Assembly (NCBI RefSeq): GCF_029963765.1
Contig: NZ_JALBYU010000004.1
Coordinates: forward strand, 248,001 to 312,000
DNA: 64,000 nt
Source of the DNA: Pseudomonas sp. UYIF39
GTDB taxonomy: Bacteria > Pseudomonadota > Gammaproteobacteria > Pseudomonadales > Pseudomonadaceae
Reading direction: 5' to 3'
Numbering within the stretch: the stretch's first letter is position 1; each line of letters starts with the position of its first letter. Positions 1 to 10,663 of this stretch are shown in pieces. Below the pieces are notes generated by a model. It did no database searches. It saw nothing but the letters and a program-made list of their open reading frames with translations, and was not told the origin of the DNA. Both the position numbers and the translations under genes were made by a program.

Positions 1-643
1 AGAGGGTTTTGTACTCTTCGACACGACCTTGACCGTCGCACGAGTCGCACGGATCGGAAATGATCTTGCCCTGGCCATGACAGCGCGGACATGTCTGCTG
101 CACCGAGAAAAAGCCCTGCTGCATACGGACTTGACCGATACCGCCGCATGTCGGGCAGGTTATCGGCGAGGAACCTTTCTTGGCACCCGAACCGTCGCAC
201 GGCTTGCAGTTGACCAATGTCGGAACACGGATATTAACGGTCGTACCGCGCACCGCTTCTTCCAGATTCAGTTCCAGGGTGTAACGCAGGTCGCTGCCGC
301 GCTGAGCGCCGCCACGAGAACCGCCGCGACCGCCGCCGAAGAAGTCACTGAAGACATCACCAAAGATGTCGGAGAAGTTCTGACCGCCAAACCCTGCACC
401 GCCGCCGCCCATGCTTGGATCGACACCGGCATGACCGTACTGGTCGTAGGCCGCTCGCTTGCTGGAATCGGACAGGACTTCGTAGGCCTCGTTGGCCTCC
501 TTGAACATATCTTCCGACGCTTTGTCATCGGGATTACGGTCCGGGTGGTGCTTCATCGCCAGGCGACGGTAGGCCTTTTTCAGGTCTGCTTCGCTTGAGC
601 CACGCTCAACACCCAATACTTCGTAATAGTCACGCTTTGCCAT
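1..643 (-). CDS. dnaJ: Chaperone DnaJ (Hsp40), 3' part outside window
   Basis: Co-chaperone that delivers unfolded clients to DnaK and stimulates its ATPase. The start [11 protein letters not shown] at 643 opens a J domain with the HPD motif (HHPDRNPDD), followed by a Gly/Phe-rich linker and the zinc-binding region with four CxxCxGxG repeats ([32 protein letters not shown]). The C-terminal substrate-binding domains lie beyond base 1. It is the last gene of the leftward grpE-dnaK-dnaJ heat-shock cluster, but a 453-base gap with repeats separates it from dnaK, so it may also have its own promoter. Identity is certain. Confidence 0.97.
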   Translation of the reverse strand, partial: MAKRDYYEVLGVERGSSEADLKKAYRRLAMKHHPDRNPDDKASEDMFKEANEAYEVLSDSSKRAAYDQYGHAGVDPSMGGGGAGFGGQNFSDIFGDVFSDFFGGGRGGSRGGAQRGSDLRYTLELNLEEAVRGTTVNIRVPTLVNCKPCDGSGAKKGSSPITCPTCGGIGQVRMQQGFFSVQQTCPRCHGQGKIISDPCDSCDGQGRVEEYKTL

Positions 644-831
644 AAGTCTTTGCACTCTTAAGGACGTCCGGCAAACCTCTCCTGAGCCTTGCCAAACTCG
701 TTGAGCCCCAATACAGGCCCGGACCCAACTCACGTCAATTCAACGATCCTGGTCTTTGATTCGATACGGTACTTTCGGCTCGAAAAGCAGGAGCATTCCC
801 GGCCATACCGCCAACACTGGAGCGGACTGAA

Positions 832-968
832 TGGCTTGTTCGTTAGGCAATTCCGGCGCCTGAACACCATATCCTGCGTTGCCGCACCTCCCCATAGCGA
901 GCTATGAGTCGTCGCAGCGCCTTGGCTATGGCGTTCAGGAATCCGAACTTGCTCTAACGAACAAGCCA
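832..968. repeat. 137-bp fold-back element between dnaJ and dnaK
   Basis: Perfect 15-base terminal inverted repeats (TGGCTTGTTCGTTAG at 832-846 and its complement at 954-968) enclose further imperfect complementarity: CCTGAACACCATA near the left arm pairs 12 of 13 with TATGGCGTTCAGG near the right arm. The whole element could fold into one long hairpin. It resembles MITE-like or palindromic intergenic repeats of pseudomonads. It has no T-tract, so it is not a simple terminator. Apart from this element and the stem-loop at 1023-1042, I see nothing in the gap 644-1096. Confidence 0.7.
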
Positions 969-1022
969 CTCACTCCGCCTTTGTCGCATGCTGTAAAAAT
1001 TCGCTAACTCCAGACACGCCAA

Positions 1023-1042
1023 CGCGGGAGCAAGCTCCCGCG
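1023..1042. repeat. REP-like stem-loop downstream of dnaK
   Basis: CGCGGGAG and CTCCCGCG form a perfect 8-bp stem around a CAAG loop, about 55 bases past the dnaK stop. There is no T-run. The GCGGGAGCAAGCTCCCGC core is a repetitive extragenic palindrome seen all over P. fluorescens-type genomes. It could protect or punctuate the dnaK-dnaJ transcript. Confidence 0.65.
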
Positions 1043-1096
1043 CGGCGACATCCTACCAGTCACCGCCTGAAGGCAGTCAACCGGGCGACCAACAAC

Positions 1097-3013
<1,917 letters not shown>

Positions 3014-3115
3014 GTTCACTCTCCCGAAACTTTGGAATTGGTTGCCGCAGCAGTGGTCGCTAACTGCGGTAGCACTTAAACGCTTGACTTCTAAATGGGG
3101 GCCTTGCGGCTAATT

Positions 3116-3682
3116 TCAAGCCTGCTCGTCTATCGAAGGCGAAACCGGGGCCGGGGCCTTGCTGACCACGACCATGGCCGGGCGCAGCAGGCGACCGTTG
3201 AGCTGATAGCCCTTCTGGAACACCTTGAGCACGCTGTTCGGCTCGACATCGGCGCTTTCCTGCATGGCCATTGCCTGATGCTGAACGGCGTTGAACGGTT
3301 CGCCATGCGGATCGATCGCTTCCAGCTGATAACGCTTCAGGGTGTCCTGGAACATTTTCAGGGTCAGCTCGATGCCTTCGCGCATTGGACGAATGCTTTC
3401 GTCGTCCGGACTGGACAACTCCAGACCACGCTCCAGGCTGTCGATGATCGGCAACAAGTCACCGGCGAATTTCTCCAGTGCGAATTTGTGAGCCTTTTCT
3501 ACATCCTGCTCGGCGCGACGGCGGACGTTCTGCAGATCAGCCGCTACACGCAAAGCCTGATCATGAGCGCCAGCCAATTGCTCCTCGAGCACTTGAACAC
3601 GAGCCGCCAGCTCATCACCCGAGTCTTGGGCAGCCTGATCGGCGTCTAGATTTTGCGTATCCACTGTCTGTTCGTCAGCCAT
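3116..3682 (-). CDS. grpE: Nucleotide exchange factor GrpE
   Basis: Exchange factor that releases ADP from DnaK. It has 188 residues: an acidic, disordered N-terminus, a long coiled-coil helix ([17 protein letters not shown] through [24 protein letters not shown]), then the beta domain with the typical [13 protein letters not shown] and [20 protein letters not shown] segments. It is the first gene of the leftward heat-shock cluster, and AGGAGA stands just before the ATG. A perfect sigma-32 promoter is found 53-81 bases upstream of the start. Confidence 0.97.
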   Translation of the reverse strand: MADEQTVDTQNLDADQAAQDSGDELAARVQVLEEQLAGAHDQALRVAADLQNVRRRAEQDVEKAHKFALEKFAGDLLPIIDSLERGLELSSPDDESIRPMREGIELTLKMFQDTLKRYQLEAIDPHGEPFNAVQHQAMAMQESADVEPNSVLKVFQKGYQLNGRLLRPAMVVVSKAPAPVSPSIDEQA

Positions 3683-3734
3683 AGATTTCTCCTTTCAATA
3701 TCGTCCGCGAGCTCAACTCGCGCTTCTGCCCAGC

Positions 3735-3763
3735 TATATGGGGCCGTAAAATTCAGCTTCAAG
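3735..3763 (-). promoter_or_regulatory. Sigma-32 heat-shock promoter of grpE-dnaK(-dnaJ)
   Basis: On the minus strand, CTTGAA (3763-3758) is followed after 14 bases by CCCCATATA (3743-3735). This matches the RpoH consensus CTTGAA-N13-17-CCCCATNT almost exactly. It points at grpE, 53 bases before its start codon. Confidence 0.88.
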
Positions 3764-3883
3764 GGGCGCTTATTGATTAACCCTACAAAAAACAGCTGCA
3801 TTGCCATTCCCGGGCGCACTAAGGATTTCGTCGGATCAAGCAAATCGAGCTAAGGGAGGGCATTGTCAGCCAGAAACAAAACA

Positions 3884-3899
3884 CTGTATAAATAACCAG
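3884..3899. promoter_or_regulatory. LexA (SOS) box upstream of recN
   Basis: CTGTATAAATAACCAG fits the LexA consensus CTGT-N8-ACAG with one mismatch and has an AT-rich centre. It ends 25 bases before the recN start codon. RecN is an SOS-induced gene in many proteobacteria, so LexA repression here is expected, but it is inferred. Confidence 0.7.
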
Positions 3900-3923
3900 A
3901 CCTAAAGCCTGGGAGCGGCCTTT

Positions 3924-5597
3924 ATGCTGGTGCACCTGTCCGTACATAACTACGCCATCGTTGAACATCTCGATCTCGAACTTGATCGCGGGATGAGCGT
4001 GATCACTGGGGAAACCGGCGCCGGCAAGTCGATCATGCTCGACGCCCTCGGCCTGACCCTGGGCGATCGCGCCGACAGCGGCGTGGTCCGTCCCGGCGCC
4101 GACAAGGCCGATATCCTGGCAACCTTCGATCTGGTCGATATTCCAGAAGCCAGTGCCTGGCTGGCCGAGCGTGACCTGGAGAGCGATGGCCCGTGCATCC
4201 TGCGCCGGGTGATTACCGCCGAAGGTCGCTCGCGTGGCTATATCAATGGCACGCCCTGCCCCCTCGGTGATCTCAAGGCTCTGGGTGAATTGCTGATCGA
4301 TATCCACAGCCAGCACGAACACCAATCCCTGCTCAAGACCGACACGCACCGCCGTCTGCTCGACGAGTACGCGGGTGCAACGGACCTTGCCCGTCAGGTA
4401 CACCTGGCCGCCCAACGCTGGCGCCAGACCCGCCAGGAGCTGGAACGCCTTTCCAATTCCGGCGACGAGCAGCGCGCTCGCCATCAATTGCTCAGCTATC
4501 AACTCGAAGAGCTGGAAAACCTCGGCCTCGGCGAAAACGAGCTGGAGCAGCTGGAACAGGAACACAAGAACCTGACCAACGCCGAAACCCTGCTGGGCAT
4601 TTGCCGGCAAGTGGTCGAACAATGCAGCGAAAGTGATTCCGGGAATGTGCTAAACGCCCTCACCGCCAGCCTCAATCGCCTTTCGAGCGTCAACAATTCG
4701 ATCGGAGCCCTGGGTGAAGCCAGCAGCCTGCTGACCAGTGCACAGATCCAGGTCGAAGAAGCCGTGGGAGAACTGAACCGCTTCCTTGATAACTTCGATG
4801 CCGATCCAGCGCGTCTTCAATACCTGGAGGAACGCCTTGATGCGATCTATACCATGGCGCGCAAACACCGCATCCAGCCGACCGAAGTGGCCGAGATGCA
4901 GCAGCGCTTGCTGGATGAAATCGAAACCCTGAATGCCAACGACGAATCCATCGAGCGACTGAGCGATGAACTGGCCTCCTATGCCCGTCATTATCAGGAA
5001 AAGGCTCGCGAGCTGAGCGATTTGCGCCATCAGGCCTCGAACAGCCTGGCCAGTGCCGTGGAGCAGGAAATCCAGCGACTGGGCATGCCCGGCGGTCGTT
5101 TCACCATCGAGCTACGCCCCAACAGTAGCGATGAACTGCTACCCAATGGCCTTGAGCAGGTAGAACTGCTGGTGAGCGCCAACCCCGGCCAGCCATTAAA
5201 AGCTCTGGCCAAAGTAGCCTCGGGCGGTGAGCTGTCACGGATCAGCCTGGCGATTCAGGTGATCACCGCGCAGACCTCCCGCGTACCGACCCTGGTGTTC
5301 GACGAAGTGGACGTGGGCATCGGTGGTCCGACCGCCGAAATCGTGGGCCAATTGCTGCGTCGACTTGGGGAGCGCGGGCAGGTATTGACGGTAACTCACT
5401 TGCCGCAAGTAGCAGCGCAGGGACATCAACATCTATTCGTACACAAGGTGCGCGGCGAAGATGCCACTCACACAGCCGTCTCCAAGCTGAGCAAGAACGA
5501 TCGTGTCGAAGAAGTGGCGCGGATGCTGGGAGGCATCGACCTTACAAAGGAATCTCTGGCTCATGCCAGGAAAATGGTCGTCACCGCGAAAATTTAA
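3924..5597 (+). CDS. recN: DNA repair protein RecN (SMC-like ATPase)
   Basis: Cohesin-like ATPase acting in double-strand break repair. It has 557 residues. The N-terminal Walker A is GETGAGKS (about residues 30-37). A long coiled coil follows in the middle (around 150-370), and the C-terminal half carries the ABC signature ASGGELSRISLA, Walker B VFDEVDVGIGG and the H-loop VTHLPQVAA. The start ATG follows GGGAG with suitable spacing. It is transcribed divergently from grpE behind a LexA-like box and stands alone, ending at a hairpin shared with fur. Confidence 0.97.
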   Translation: MLVHLSVHNYAIVEHLDLELDRGMSVITGETGAGKSIMLDALGLTLGDRADSGVVRPGADKADILATFDLVDIPEASAWLAERDLESDGPCILRRVITAEGRSRGYINGTPCPLGDLKALGELLIDIHSQHEHQSLLKTDTHRRLLDEYAGATDLARQVHLAAQRWRQTRQELERLSNSGDEQRARHQLLSYQLEELENLGLGENELEQLEQEHKNLTNAETLLGICRQVVEQCSESDSGNVLNALTASLNRLSSVNNSIGALGEASSLLTSAQIQVEEAVGELNRFLDNFDADPARLQYLEERLDAIYTMARKHRIQPTEVAEMQQRLLDEIETLNANDESIERLSDELASYARHYQEKARELSDLRHQASNSLASAVEQEIQRLGMPGGRFTIELRPNSSDELLPNGLEQVELLVSANPGQPLKALAKVASGGELSRISLAIQVITAQTSRVPTLVFDEVDVGIGGPTAEIVGQLLRRLGERGQVLTVTHLPQVAAQGHQHLFVHKVRGEDATHTAVSKLSKNDRVEEVARMLGGIDLTKESLAHARKMVVTAKI

Positions 5598-5612
5598 GAC
5601 CAGCAGAAAGCA

Positions 5613-5639
5613 CGAAGGCGACCCCTGGGGTCGCCTTCG
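5613..5639. terminator. Bidirectional terminator between recN and fur
   Basis: CGAAGGCGACC and GGTCGCCTTCG form an 11-bp stem with a short CCTGG loop between the convergent ends of recN and fur. The T-tract is weak on the plus strand, and the symmetry lets it serve both genes. Confidence 0.75.
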
Positions 5640-5673
5640 CTCGTTTCGCGAACCTTAAGTTCGCGCGACATGC

Positions 5674-6078
5674 TTACTTTTTCTTGCGTACGTACAGCAC
5701 AAGGTTGTGATCAACCATCTCGAAGCCATACTTGTCGACGATTGCCTTCTGCAGTCGCTCGATTTCTTCGTCGAAGAATTCGATCACTTCACTGGTCTCG
5801 ACGTTGACCATATGGTCGTGATGCTTGCCGTCGTCCAGCTCAAAGACCGCATGGCCCCCGTCAAAGTTGTGCCGCACCACAAGGCCCGCTGCCTCGAACT
5901 GGGTCAGGACACGATAAACCGTGGCCAGACCGACGTCCTCACCAGCCTCCATCAGCGCCTTGTAGACGTCCTCGGCACTCATGTGGCGTTGCTCGGCGGA
6001 ATCGAGCATTTGCAGAATTTTGACCCGTGGAAGGGTCACTTTGAGGCCGGCTTTGCGTAGTTCGCTATTTTCAACCAT
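5674..6078 (-). CDS. fur: Ferric uptake regulator Fur
   Basis: Fe(II)-dependent repressor of iron uptake genes, 134 residues. The N-terminal winged helix (LKVTLPRVKILQMLD through GLATVYRVLTQFEAAGLV) is followed by the metal-binding dimerisation domain with the histidine-rich HAVFELDDGKHHDHMV. The C-terminal CxxC pairs seen in E. coli Fur are absent, as is usual in Pseudomonas. It is convergent with recN and divergent from bamE. I see no clear Fur box in the 97-base promoter gap. Confidence 0.97.
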   Translation of the reverse strand: MVENSELRKAGLKVTLPRVKILQMLDSAEQRHMSAEDVYKALMEAGEDVGLATVYRVLTQFEAAGLVVRHNFDGGHAVFELDDGKHHDHMVNVETSEVIEFFDEEIERLQKAIVDKYGFEMVDHNLVLYVRKKK

Positions 6079-6175
6079 GGTTAGCTTTCTCGCGATGCTG
6101 CTTCGCAGCTTCTCTTAATGCGGGTATGATCGGCGTTTACGTTGTCCCAGCCAAGATAGTGGAAGTCGCCCACCG

Positions 6176-6703
6176 ATGCAAAACACCAAGCTCTTGCTAA
6201 CCAGTTTCACCCTTGTGGGACTGCTCGCACTCGCCGGTTGTTCATTCCCCGGGGTTTACAAAATCGACATCCAGCAGGGCAATGTCGTCACGCAGGACAT
6301 GATAGACCAGTTACGCCCGGGAATGACCCGCAAGCAAGTACGGTTTATCATGGGCAACCCTCTGTTGACCGACACGTTCCATGCCGATCGCTGGGATTAT
6401 CTGTACAGCCTGCAACCGGGTGGCGGTGAACGCCAACAGGAACGCATTAGCGTTATCTTCAACCCAAATGACCAGCTTGTCAGCCTCTCCGGTGATTTCA
6501 TGCCAGGCGTGAGCCGCGACGAAGCCATTCTCGGCAAGGACAGCGGCTCTACAGTCGCTGCACCAGCAGAAAACGTCGAGAAGCCGAAACCAGAAAAACC
6601 GGTCAAGCCAGGTTCGTTGCTGGACCAGATCCAGAAGGACGTCGACGGTGTAGAAACCGTTCCAGTCCCGACTCCAGAACCTCTGGAAACCTCGCCGCAA
6701 TAA
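6176..6703 (+). CDS. bamE: Outer-membrane assembly lipoprotein BamE (OmlA)
   Basis: Small lipoprotein of the BAM complex, which inserts beta-barrel proteins into the outer membrane. It has 175 residues. The signal peptide ends in a lipobox LAGC with the lipidated Cys at residue 22. The SmpA/OmlA domain follows, with [19 protein letters not shown] and [13 protein letters not shown]. The proline-rich tail (KPEKPVKPG) is longer than in enterobacteria, as is common in Pseudomonas. Divergent to fur, an arrangement conserved in the genus. Confidence 0.95.
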   Translation: MQNTKLLLTSFTLVGLLALAGCSFPGVYKIDIQQGNVVTQDMIDQLRPGMTRKQVRFIMGNPLLTDTFHADRWDYLYSLQPGGGERQQERISVIFNPNDQLVSLSGDFMPGVSRDEAILGKDSGSTVAAPAENVEKPKPEKPVKPGSLLDQIQKDVDGVETVPVPTPEPLETSPQ

Positions 6704-6716
6704 TTTGCGACGCAAT

Positions 6717-6743
6717 AAAAAACCCGGCATGTCCGGGTTTTTT
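6717..6743. terminator. Bidirectional terminator after bamE / rnfH
   Basis: AAAAAACCCGG and CCGGGTTTTTT pair around a CATGT loop, giving a T-run on either strand. It sits between the convergent bamE and rnfH. Confidence 0.9.
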
Positions 6744-6764
6744 ATTGTCCAGCGTTTGAGCGAA

Positions 6765-7079
6765 TCACTGATTCCGGTTTTTGGCCTCAGCAGCCTTGGC
6801 TGCGCGCAACCGACGAACTTCTTTCGGATCAGCCAGTAATGGCCGGTATATCTCGATGCGATCTCCAGCCTGGACAGGATGCTTGTCCGGATCAGCGATC
6901 ACCTTACCGAAGATCCCCGCCGGACAACTGGCCAGATCCAGCTCCGAAAACGCCTCGCCGATGCCTGACGCCAGCAAAGCCGCCCGCACGGTTGTTCCTG
7001 CCGGAACCGTCACCGAGAGAAGCACCTGACGATCAATGGCGGCATACACCACCTCAACGTCAATCACGGCCTCAACCAT
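6765..7079 (-). CDS. rnfH: RnfH family ubiquitin-like protein
   Basis: Small protein of 104 residues with the beta-grasp RnfH (UPF0125) fold. The start is MVEAVIDVEVVYA, with VPAGTTVRAALLASGI and the typical VQAGDRIEIYRPLLADPKEVRR block before a basic tail. The start is placed at 7079, where the gene overlaps the end of ratA by 8 bases, the usual coupling of this pair. The molecular role is unsettled. The family was named after an rnf-operon member, and in most gammaproteobacteria it follows ratA next to smpB. Confidence 0.93.
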   Translation of the reverse strand: MVEAVIDVEVVYAAIDRQVLLSVTVPAGTTVRAALLASGIGEAFSELDLASCPAGIFGKVIADPDKHPVQAGDRIEIYRPLLADPKEVRRLRAAKAAEAKNRNQ

Positions 7080-7506
7080 GCATCTGCTTGACGCGCTGGC
7101 AGAAGGCATCCACCAACGTATTGGCCGCCTGATTGAACAACGGCCCCAGGGTCGCGCGGACAATTGGCCCGGCGTAATCGAACGACAGGTCCAGGCTGAT
7201 CTTGCAGGCTTTCTCGCCCAACGGCTTGAACACCCAGACGCCATGCAATTGATTGAACGGGCCTTCCTCGAGATTCATCTCGATCGAATGCCCAGGCACC
7301 AGCGTGTTGCGCGTTACGAAATGCTGGCTGAGACCGCCCTTGGCCACGCCGACGCTAGCGCGCATATGCTCAGGAGAACTCTCCAGGACTTCGGCCGATG
7401 AGCACCACGGCAGGAATTCCGGATAACGGGCCACGTCGTTGACCAGGTCATACAGCGCTTGTGCCGGATACGGCAGCAGGGCCGAACGTTGAATGTGTGT
7501 CGTCAT
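7072..7506 (-). CDS. ratA: RatA / COQ10-like START-domain protein
   Basis: SRPBCC (START-like) domain protein of 144 residues starting MTTHIQRSALL. Visible landmarks are YPAQALYDLVNDVARYPEFLPWC near the N-terminus and the helical C-terminus IVRATLGPLFNQAANTLVDAF. The eukaryotic homologue COQ10 binds ubiquinone. The E. coli member was reported as RatA, which blocks 70S ribosome association. Which of these roles applies in Pseudomonas cannot be read from sequence. It sits directly upstream of rnfH and is convergent to nothing on its strand. Confidence 0.93.
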   Translation of the reverse strand: MTTHIQRSALLPYPAQALYDLVNDVARYPEFLPWCSSAEVLESSPEHMRASVGVAKGGLSQHFVTRNTLVPGHSIEMNLEEGPFNQLHGVWVFKPLGEKACKISLDLSFDYAGPIVRATLGPLFNQAANTLVDAFCQRVKQMHG

Positions 7507-7513
7507 GTCAGCG

Positions 7514-8917
7514 TCACTTCCACAGCTGGGCGGCAAACACTACGAGAATGCCGATGGGCGCCACATAGCGCATCAAGAACAGGGACAGGGCGAACAACGC
7601 AGGGCTGCGGATCGACAACTCGTCTCGTACCGCTTCACGCCCCATCACCCAGCCTGCAAACACCACGAAACACAAACCACCGAGTGGCAACATGATCCGC
7701 GAGGTGAAGAAATCAATCACACCAAATAAGTCCAGGCCACCGGCCGCACCCCATTGATAGAGGTGAAACAAACCGCCTTCGTTCACGAAAAACTTGGCTT
7801 CCTTCCAGATATTGAAGGAAAACACCGTGCCCAGACCGACAAACCAGCAGATAAATGCCAGCCAAAAGGTGACCCAGGCGCGGCTGACTTTCGTGCGTTC
7901 AACCAGGTAAGCCACCATCGGCTCAAGCAAGGAAATTGCCGAGCTCCAGGCTGCCACCGCGACCAGTACGAAGAACACTACGCCCATCAACTGGCCGAAC
8001 GCTACGTTACCAAAAGCAAATGGCAGGCTGACAAACATCAGGCCAGGACCTTCGCTTGGGTTCAGGCCGCCAGCGAACACAATCGGAAACAACGCCAGAC
8101 CGGCCACCAGCGAAACGAAGGTGTCGAGCAGCGCCACGCCGACCACGGTGCCGGAGATCGACGAATGCTTCGGCATGTAGGCGCCGTAGATCATGATCGA
8201 ACCGACGCCCACGCTCAGGGAAAAAAACGCGTGCCCCATGGCGGGCAGCAAACCGTCGAGTACTTTTTCCGGGTGGAAGTCGAACATGAAATGCACGCCT
8301 TCCATGAAATGCCCGGTGGTCATGCTGTAACCCAGCAGCACCAGAATCATCACAAAGAGAAGGGGCATCATGATTCGCAGGCTGCGCTCAAGCCCAGCGA
8401 CCACGCCTTTGGCGATCACGACGGCAGACAGCAGCATGAAAATCGTGTGCCAAAGTGTCAGGCGCCACGGATCGGCGATCACATTGCCAAAGTACGCGCC
8501 GACCTGGTCGGGCGTTGCACCCTGGAAGTCGCCACGGCCCATGTCGATGATGTAATCCAGCGACCAACCGCCGACCACACTATAGAAAGACAAGATCAGC
8601 AACGCTGTGATCATCCCGGCGAATGCGCCCCAGGACCATTTACCCGAATGCCCGGCTTCCAGCGCCAATACCTTCAGGGCGTTGGCCGGGCTCTGCCGTG
8701 CACGGCGGCCGATCAGGGTCTCGGCCAGCATGACCGGCACACCGATCAGCGCGATACAGGCCAGGAACATCAGCACGAAGGCGCCGCCGCCGTAGACGCC
8801 GACCATGTACGGGAATTTCCAGATACTACCCAGGCCCACGGCCGAACCGGTCGCGGCGAGTATGAAGACCCAGCGGCTAGCCCAACTGCCGTGGACAGAA
8901 ACCTTGTCTGTCGACAT
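7514..8917 (-). CDS. Sodium-dependent transporter, neurotransmitter:sodium symporter (NSS/SNF) family
   Basis: Inner-membrane Na+-coupled symporter, 467 residues, with about 11-12 hydrophobic segments. The first helix has the family signature [17 protein letters not shown], which forms the sodium and substrate site in LeuT-type carriers. I use the start [12 protein letters not shown] at 8917. An ORF extension of 17 codons upstream has no family resemblance. The substrate is probably an amino acid but is not predictable. It ends only 7 bases before the ratA start and may be cotranscribed with ratA-rnfH. It is divergent from smpB. Confidence 0.93.
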   Translation of the reverse strand: MSTDKVSVHGSWASRWVFILAATGSAVGLGSIWKFPYMVGVYGGGAFVLMFLACIALIGVPVMLAETLIGRRARQSPANALKVLALEAGHSGKWSWGAFAGMITALLILSFYSVVGGWSLDYIIDMGRGDFQGATPDQVGAYFGNVIADPWRLTLWHTIFMLLSAVVIAKGVVAGLERSLRIMMPLLFVMILVLLGYSMTTGHFMEGVHFMFDFHPEKVLDGLLPAMGHAFFSLSVGVGSIMIYGAYMPKHSSISGTVVGVALLDTFVSLVAGLALFPIVFAGGLNPSEGPGLMFVSLPFAFGNVAFGQLMGVVFFVLVAVAAWSSAISLLEPMVAYLVERTKVSRAWVTFWLAFICWFVGLGTVFSFNIWKEAKFFVNEGGLFHLYQWGAAGGLDLFGVIDFFTSRIMLPLGGLCFVVFAGWVMGREAVRDELSIRSPALFALSLFLMRYVAPIGILVVFAAQLWK

Positions 8918-9020
8918 CGTTATCACGCCCAAGCGTTCAAAAAAGAGGCCGCATTGTCCGGGATTCAATCAACCTGCTCAAGCACGTAGCGATACCGTAG
9001 CCGACTCGCGTGCAACTCCC

Positions 9021-9026
9021 TATAAT
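9021..9026 (+). promoter_or_regulatory. Candidate -10 box of smpB, very close to the start codon
   Basis: A perfect TATAAT lies only 9 bases before the smpB ATG. Transcription from it would begin around 9033, giving a leader of about 3 bases and no ribosome binding site. No convincing -35 hexamer is visible at 17 bases, so the box could also be fortuitous. Confidence 0.45.
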
Positions 9027-9035
9027 GCCGCCCCT

Positions 9036-9518
9036 ATGGCTAAACAGAAGAAACACCCAACAGGGACCATCGCGCAAAACAAAAAGGCGCGACACGATTA
9101 CTTCATCGAGCACAAGTTCGAGGCTGGTCTGGTCCTGGCCGGCTGGGAAGTAAAAAGTCTGCGGGCAAGCAAGCTGCAACTGGTTGACAGTTACGTGCTG
9201 CTCAAGGATGGCGAAGCTTGGCTGCTCGGCAGCCACATTACGCCGCTGATGACCGCCAGCACCCACGTCATCGCTGATCCGACTCGCACCCGAAAATTGC
9301 TGCTCAACCGTCGCGAGCTGGAAAAGCTGGCCACGGCCGTGCAGCAAAAAGGTTACGCCTGCGTGTGCCTGTCCTGGTACTGGAGCAAGCACATGGTCAA
9401 GTGCGAAATCGCTCTGGGCAAGGGCAAGAAGGAATACGACAAGCGTGATACCGAACGCGAACGCGACGCCGGTCGCGAGCTGCAGCGTGCGGTGCGCAAC
9501 AAGGGCAAGGAAGATTAA
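9036..9518 (+). CDS. smpB: tmRNA-binding protein SmpB
   Basis: Binds tmRNA and brings it to stalled ribosomes for trans-translation. 160 residues, with the conserved opening [22 protein letters not shown], the OB-fold core ([20 protein letters not shown]) and a basic C-terminal tail ([20 protein letters not shown]) that enters the mRNA channel. Its RNA partner ssrA is encoded 10 kb downstream on the same strand. The start is fixed by family conservation, although there is no Shine-Dalgarno sequence before it. Confidence 0.97.
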   Translation: MAKQKKHPTGTIAQNKKARHDYFIEHKFEAGLVLAGWEVKSLRASKLQLVDSYVLLKDGEAWLLGSHITPLMTASTHVIADPTRTRKLLLNRRELEKLATAVQQKGYACVCLSWYWSKHMVKCEIALGKGKKEYDKRDTERERDAGRELQRAVRNKGKED

Positions 9519-9551
9519 TCTTCCGGCCTGAGCTGTGTGGCGCTAGCGAAA

Positions 9552-9620
9552 AGATTGCAGCCTGCGGCAGCTCCTACATGGATCGCGTATCCATGTAGGA
9601 GCACCGCAGGCTGCGATCTT
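9552..9620. repeat. REP-type palindrome between smpB and lldR
   Basis: Long imperfect inverted repeat centred near 9587. GCAGCCTGCGG...CTCCTACATGGAT on the left pairs with ATCCATGTAGGAG...CCGCAGGCTGC on the right, and the outer AGAT(T)GCAG / CTGCGATCT also match. The GCAGCCTGCGGCAGCTCCTACA unit is a familiar intergenic repeat of the P. fluorescens group. Placed between convergent smpB and lldR, it may also end both transcripts. Confidence 0.8.
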
Positions 9621-9633
9621 TTGCTTTATATAA

Positions 9634-10401
9634 TCACATTCCCTTGCGCCGCTCCGCCCGAGCCATGCGCTGGACCTCCTGACGCACTTCTTCCAGCACT
9701 TCCTGCACATACAAGATATGTCGGCTGGAGACTTCCCGCGCCTGCTCGGCCCTTCCTTCAATAATCGCCAGGTACAACTCCCGATGCTGCGTGATAAGCA
9801 TGTCGCGGGTCTCGGTACGCTGTTTATACATCCCGCCGATGTTGGTCACCACGTTACGCTTGAGCAGATCGAACAACCCGCGAATGGTGTGCAGCAACAC
9901 CGCGTTGTGACTGGCTTCAGCAATTGCGAGGTGGAATTTCGCATCCGCCGCCCCCTCTTCCGCCCGACTTACCTCGTCGTGACGCGTATAGCAGTCCTGC
10001 AATTCATTGAAAGCCGCGGTCAATCGCTCGCGATCAACGTCCGTAGCACGCATGGCTGCGTAATAGGCGCAGGAGGCTTCCAGGGTGTGGCGAAATTCCA
10101 GCAGATCGCGCTGCGCTTCAGGGTTGCTTTCCAGCAGATGCAGCAGCGGATCGCTGAAGGTTGACCCCAGCGACTCCACCACATAATTGCCGCCACCCTG
10201 GCGACTGACCAGCAAGCCCTTGGCCGCCAGCTTCTGAATCGCTTCGCGCAACGAAGGGCGTGACACGCCGAACTGCTCGGCCAACGCACGTTCGGCCGGC
10301 AAGCGCTCACCCGCCTTCAGCGTGCCCTCGAGAATCATCCCCTCGAGCTGCTCGACAATATCGTCAGACAAACGGCGCTGACGAATCTGATCAAACCCCA
10401 T
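9634..10401 (-). CDS. lldR: GntR/FadR-family lactate repressor LldR
   Basis: Transcription repressor of lactate genes, 255 residues. The N-terminal winged helix (LSDDIVEQLEGMILEGTL... LPAERALAEQFGVSRPSLREAIQKL) is typical of GntR. The all-helical FCD ligand domain follows, with histidines expected to hold a metal and effector (DAKFHLAIAEASHN). It is divergent from lldP, with the operator palindrome at 10595-10611 between them. In studied pseudomonads L- or D-lactate releases the repressor. The assignment rests on this context plus family resemblance. Confidence 0.92.
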   Translation of the reverse strand: MGFDQIRQRRLSDDIVEQLEGMILEGTLKAGERLPAERALAEQFGVSRPSLREAIQKLAAKGLLVSRQGGGNYVVESLGSTFSDPLLHLLESNPEAQRDLLEFRHTLEASCAYYAAMRATDVDRERLTAAFNELQDCYTRHDEVSRAEEGAADAKFHLAIAEASHNAVLLHTIRGLFDLLKRNVVTNIGGMYKQRTETRDMLITQHRELYLAIIEGRAEQAREVSSRHILYVQEVLEEVRQEVQRMARAERRKGM

Positions 10402-10547
10402 AACTCATTTCTCCACGATCCCGACGGCTCGCCGGGGTCTCTATTCTGGCCTATCAGGGCTGTGTCAGCACCTGCCAGACGGCATTCGGTCGAGCGGAGC
10501 AGATGACTTCTGTAGCGCGTATTCGACAAAAGTTTTAGGAAGGCAAA

Positions 10548-10611
10548 TTGACACGCCGCCTACAAGGCTTTTACCCTAGCCAACAGCGATTGTAAATTGG
10601 TATTACCAATT
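10548..10611 (+). promoter_or_regulatory. lldP promoter region with LldR operator palindrome
   Basis: AATTGGTA-T-TACCAATT at 10595-10611 is a perfect 8+8 palindrome of the FadR/LldR operator type (TTGGT...ACCAA). A TTGACA at 10548-10553 with a weak -10 (TACCCT, 10572-10577) lies just upstream. A repressor on the palindrome would therefore cover the transcription start and the first transcribed bases. Confidence 0.82.
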
Positions 10612-10663
10612 ATCCAAGAACGCTGACCAGTGCCTGACCAACAACAATTAGGGGCCACCCCAT

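Noticed and set aside
832-968. Integron attC site
   Set aside because: A GTTAGGC core is present at 842-848, but it lies on the left edge in the wrong orientation for an attC site, and the right edge gives CTCTAAC, not the matching RYYYAAC. No integrase of integron type is near.
7754-8989. 411-residue frame opposite the NSS transporter
   Set aside because: Histidine- and glutamine-rich product typical of the complement of membrane-protein codons.
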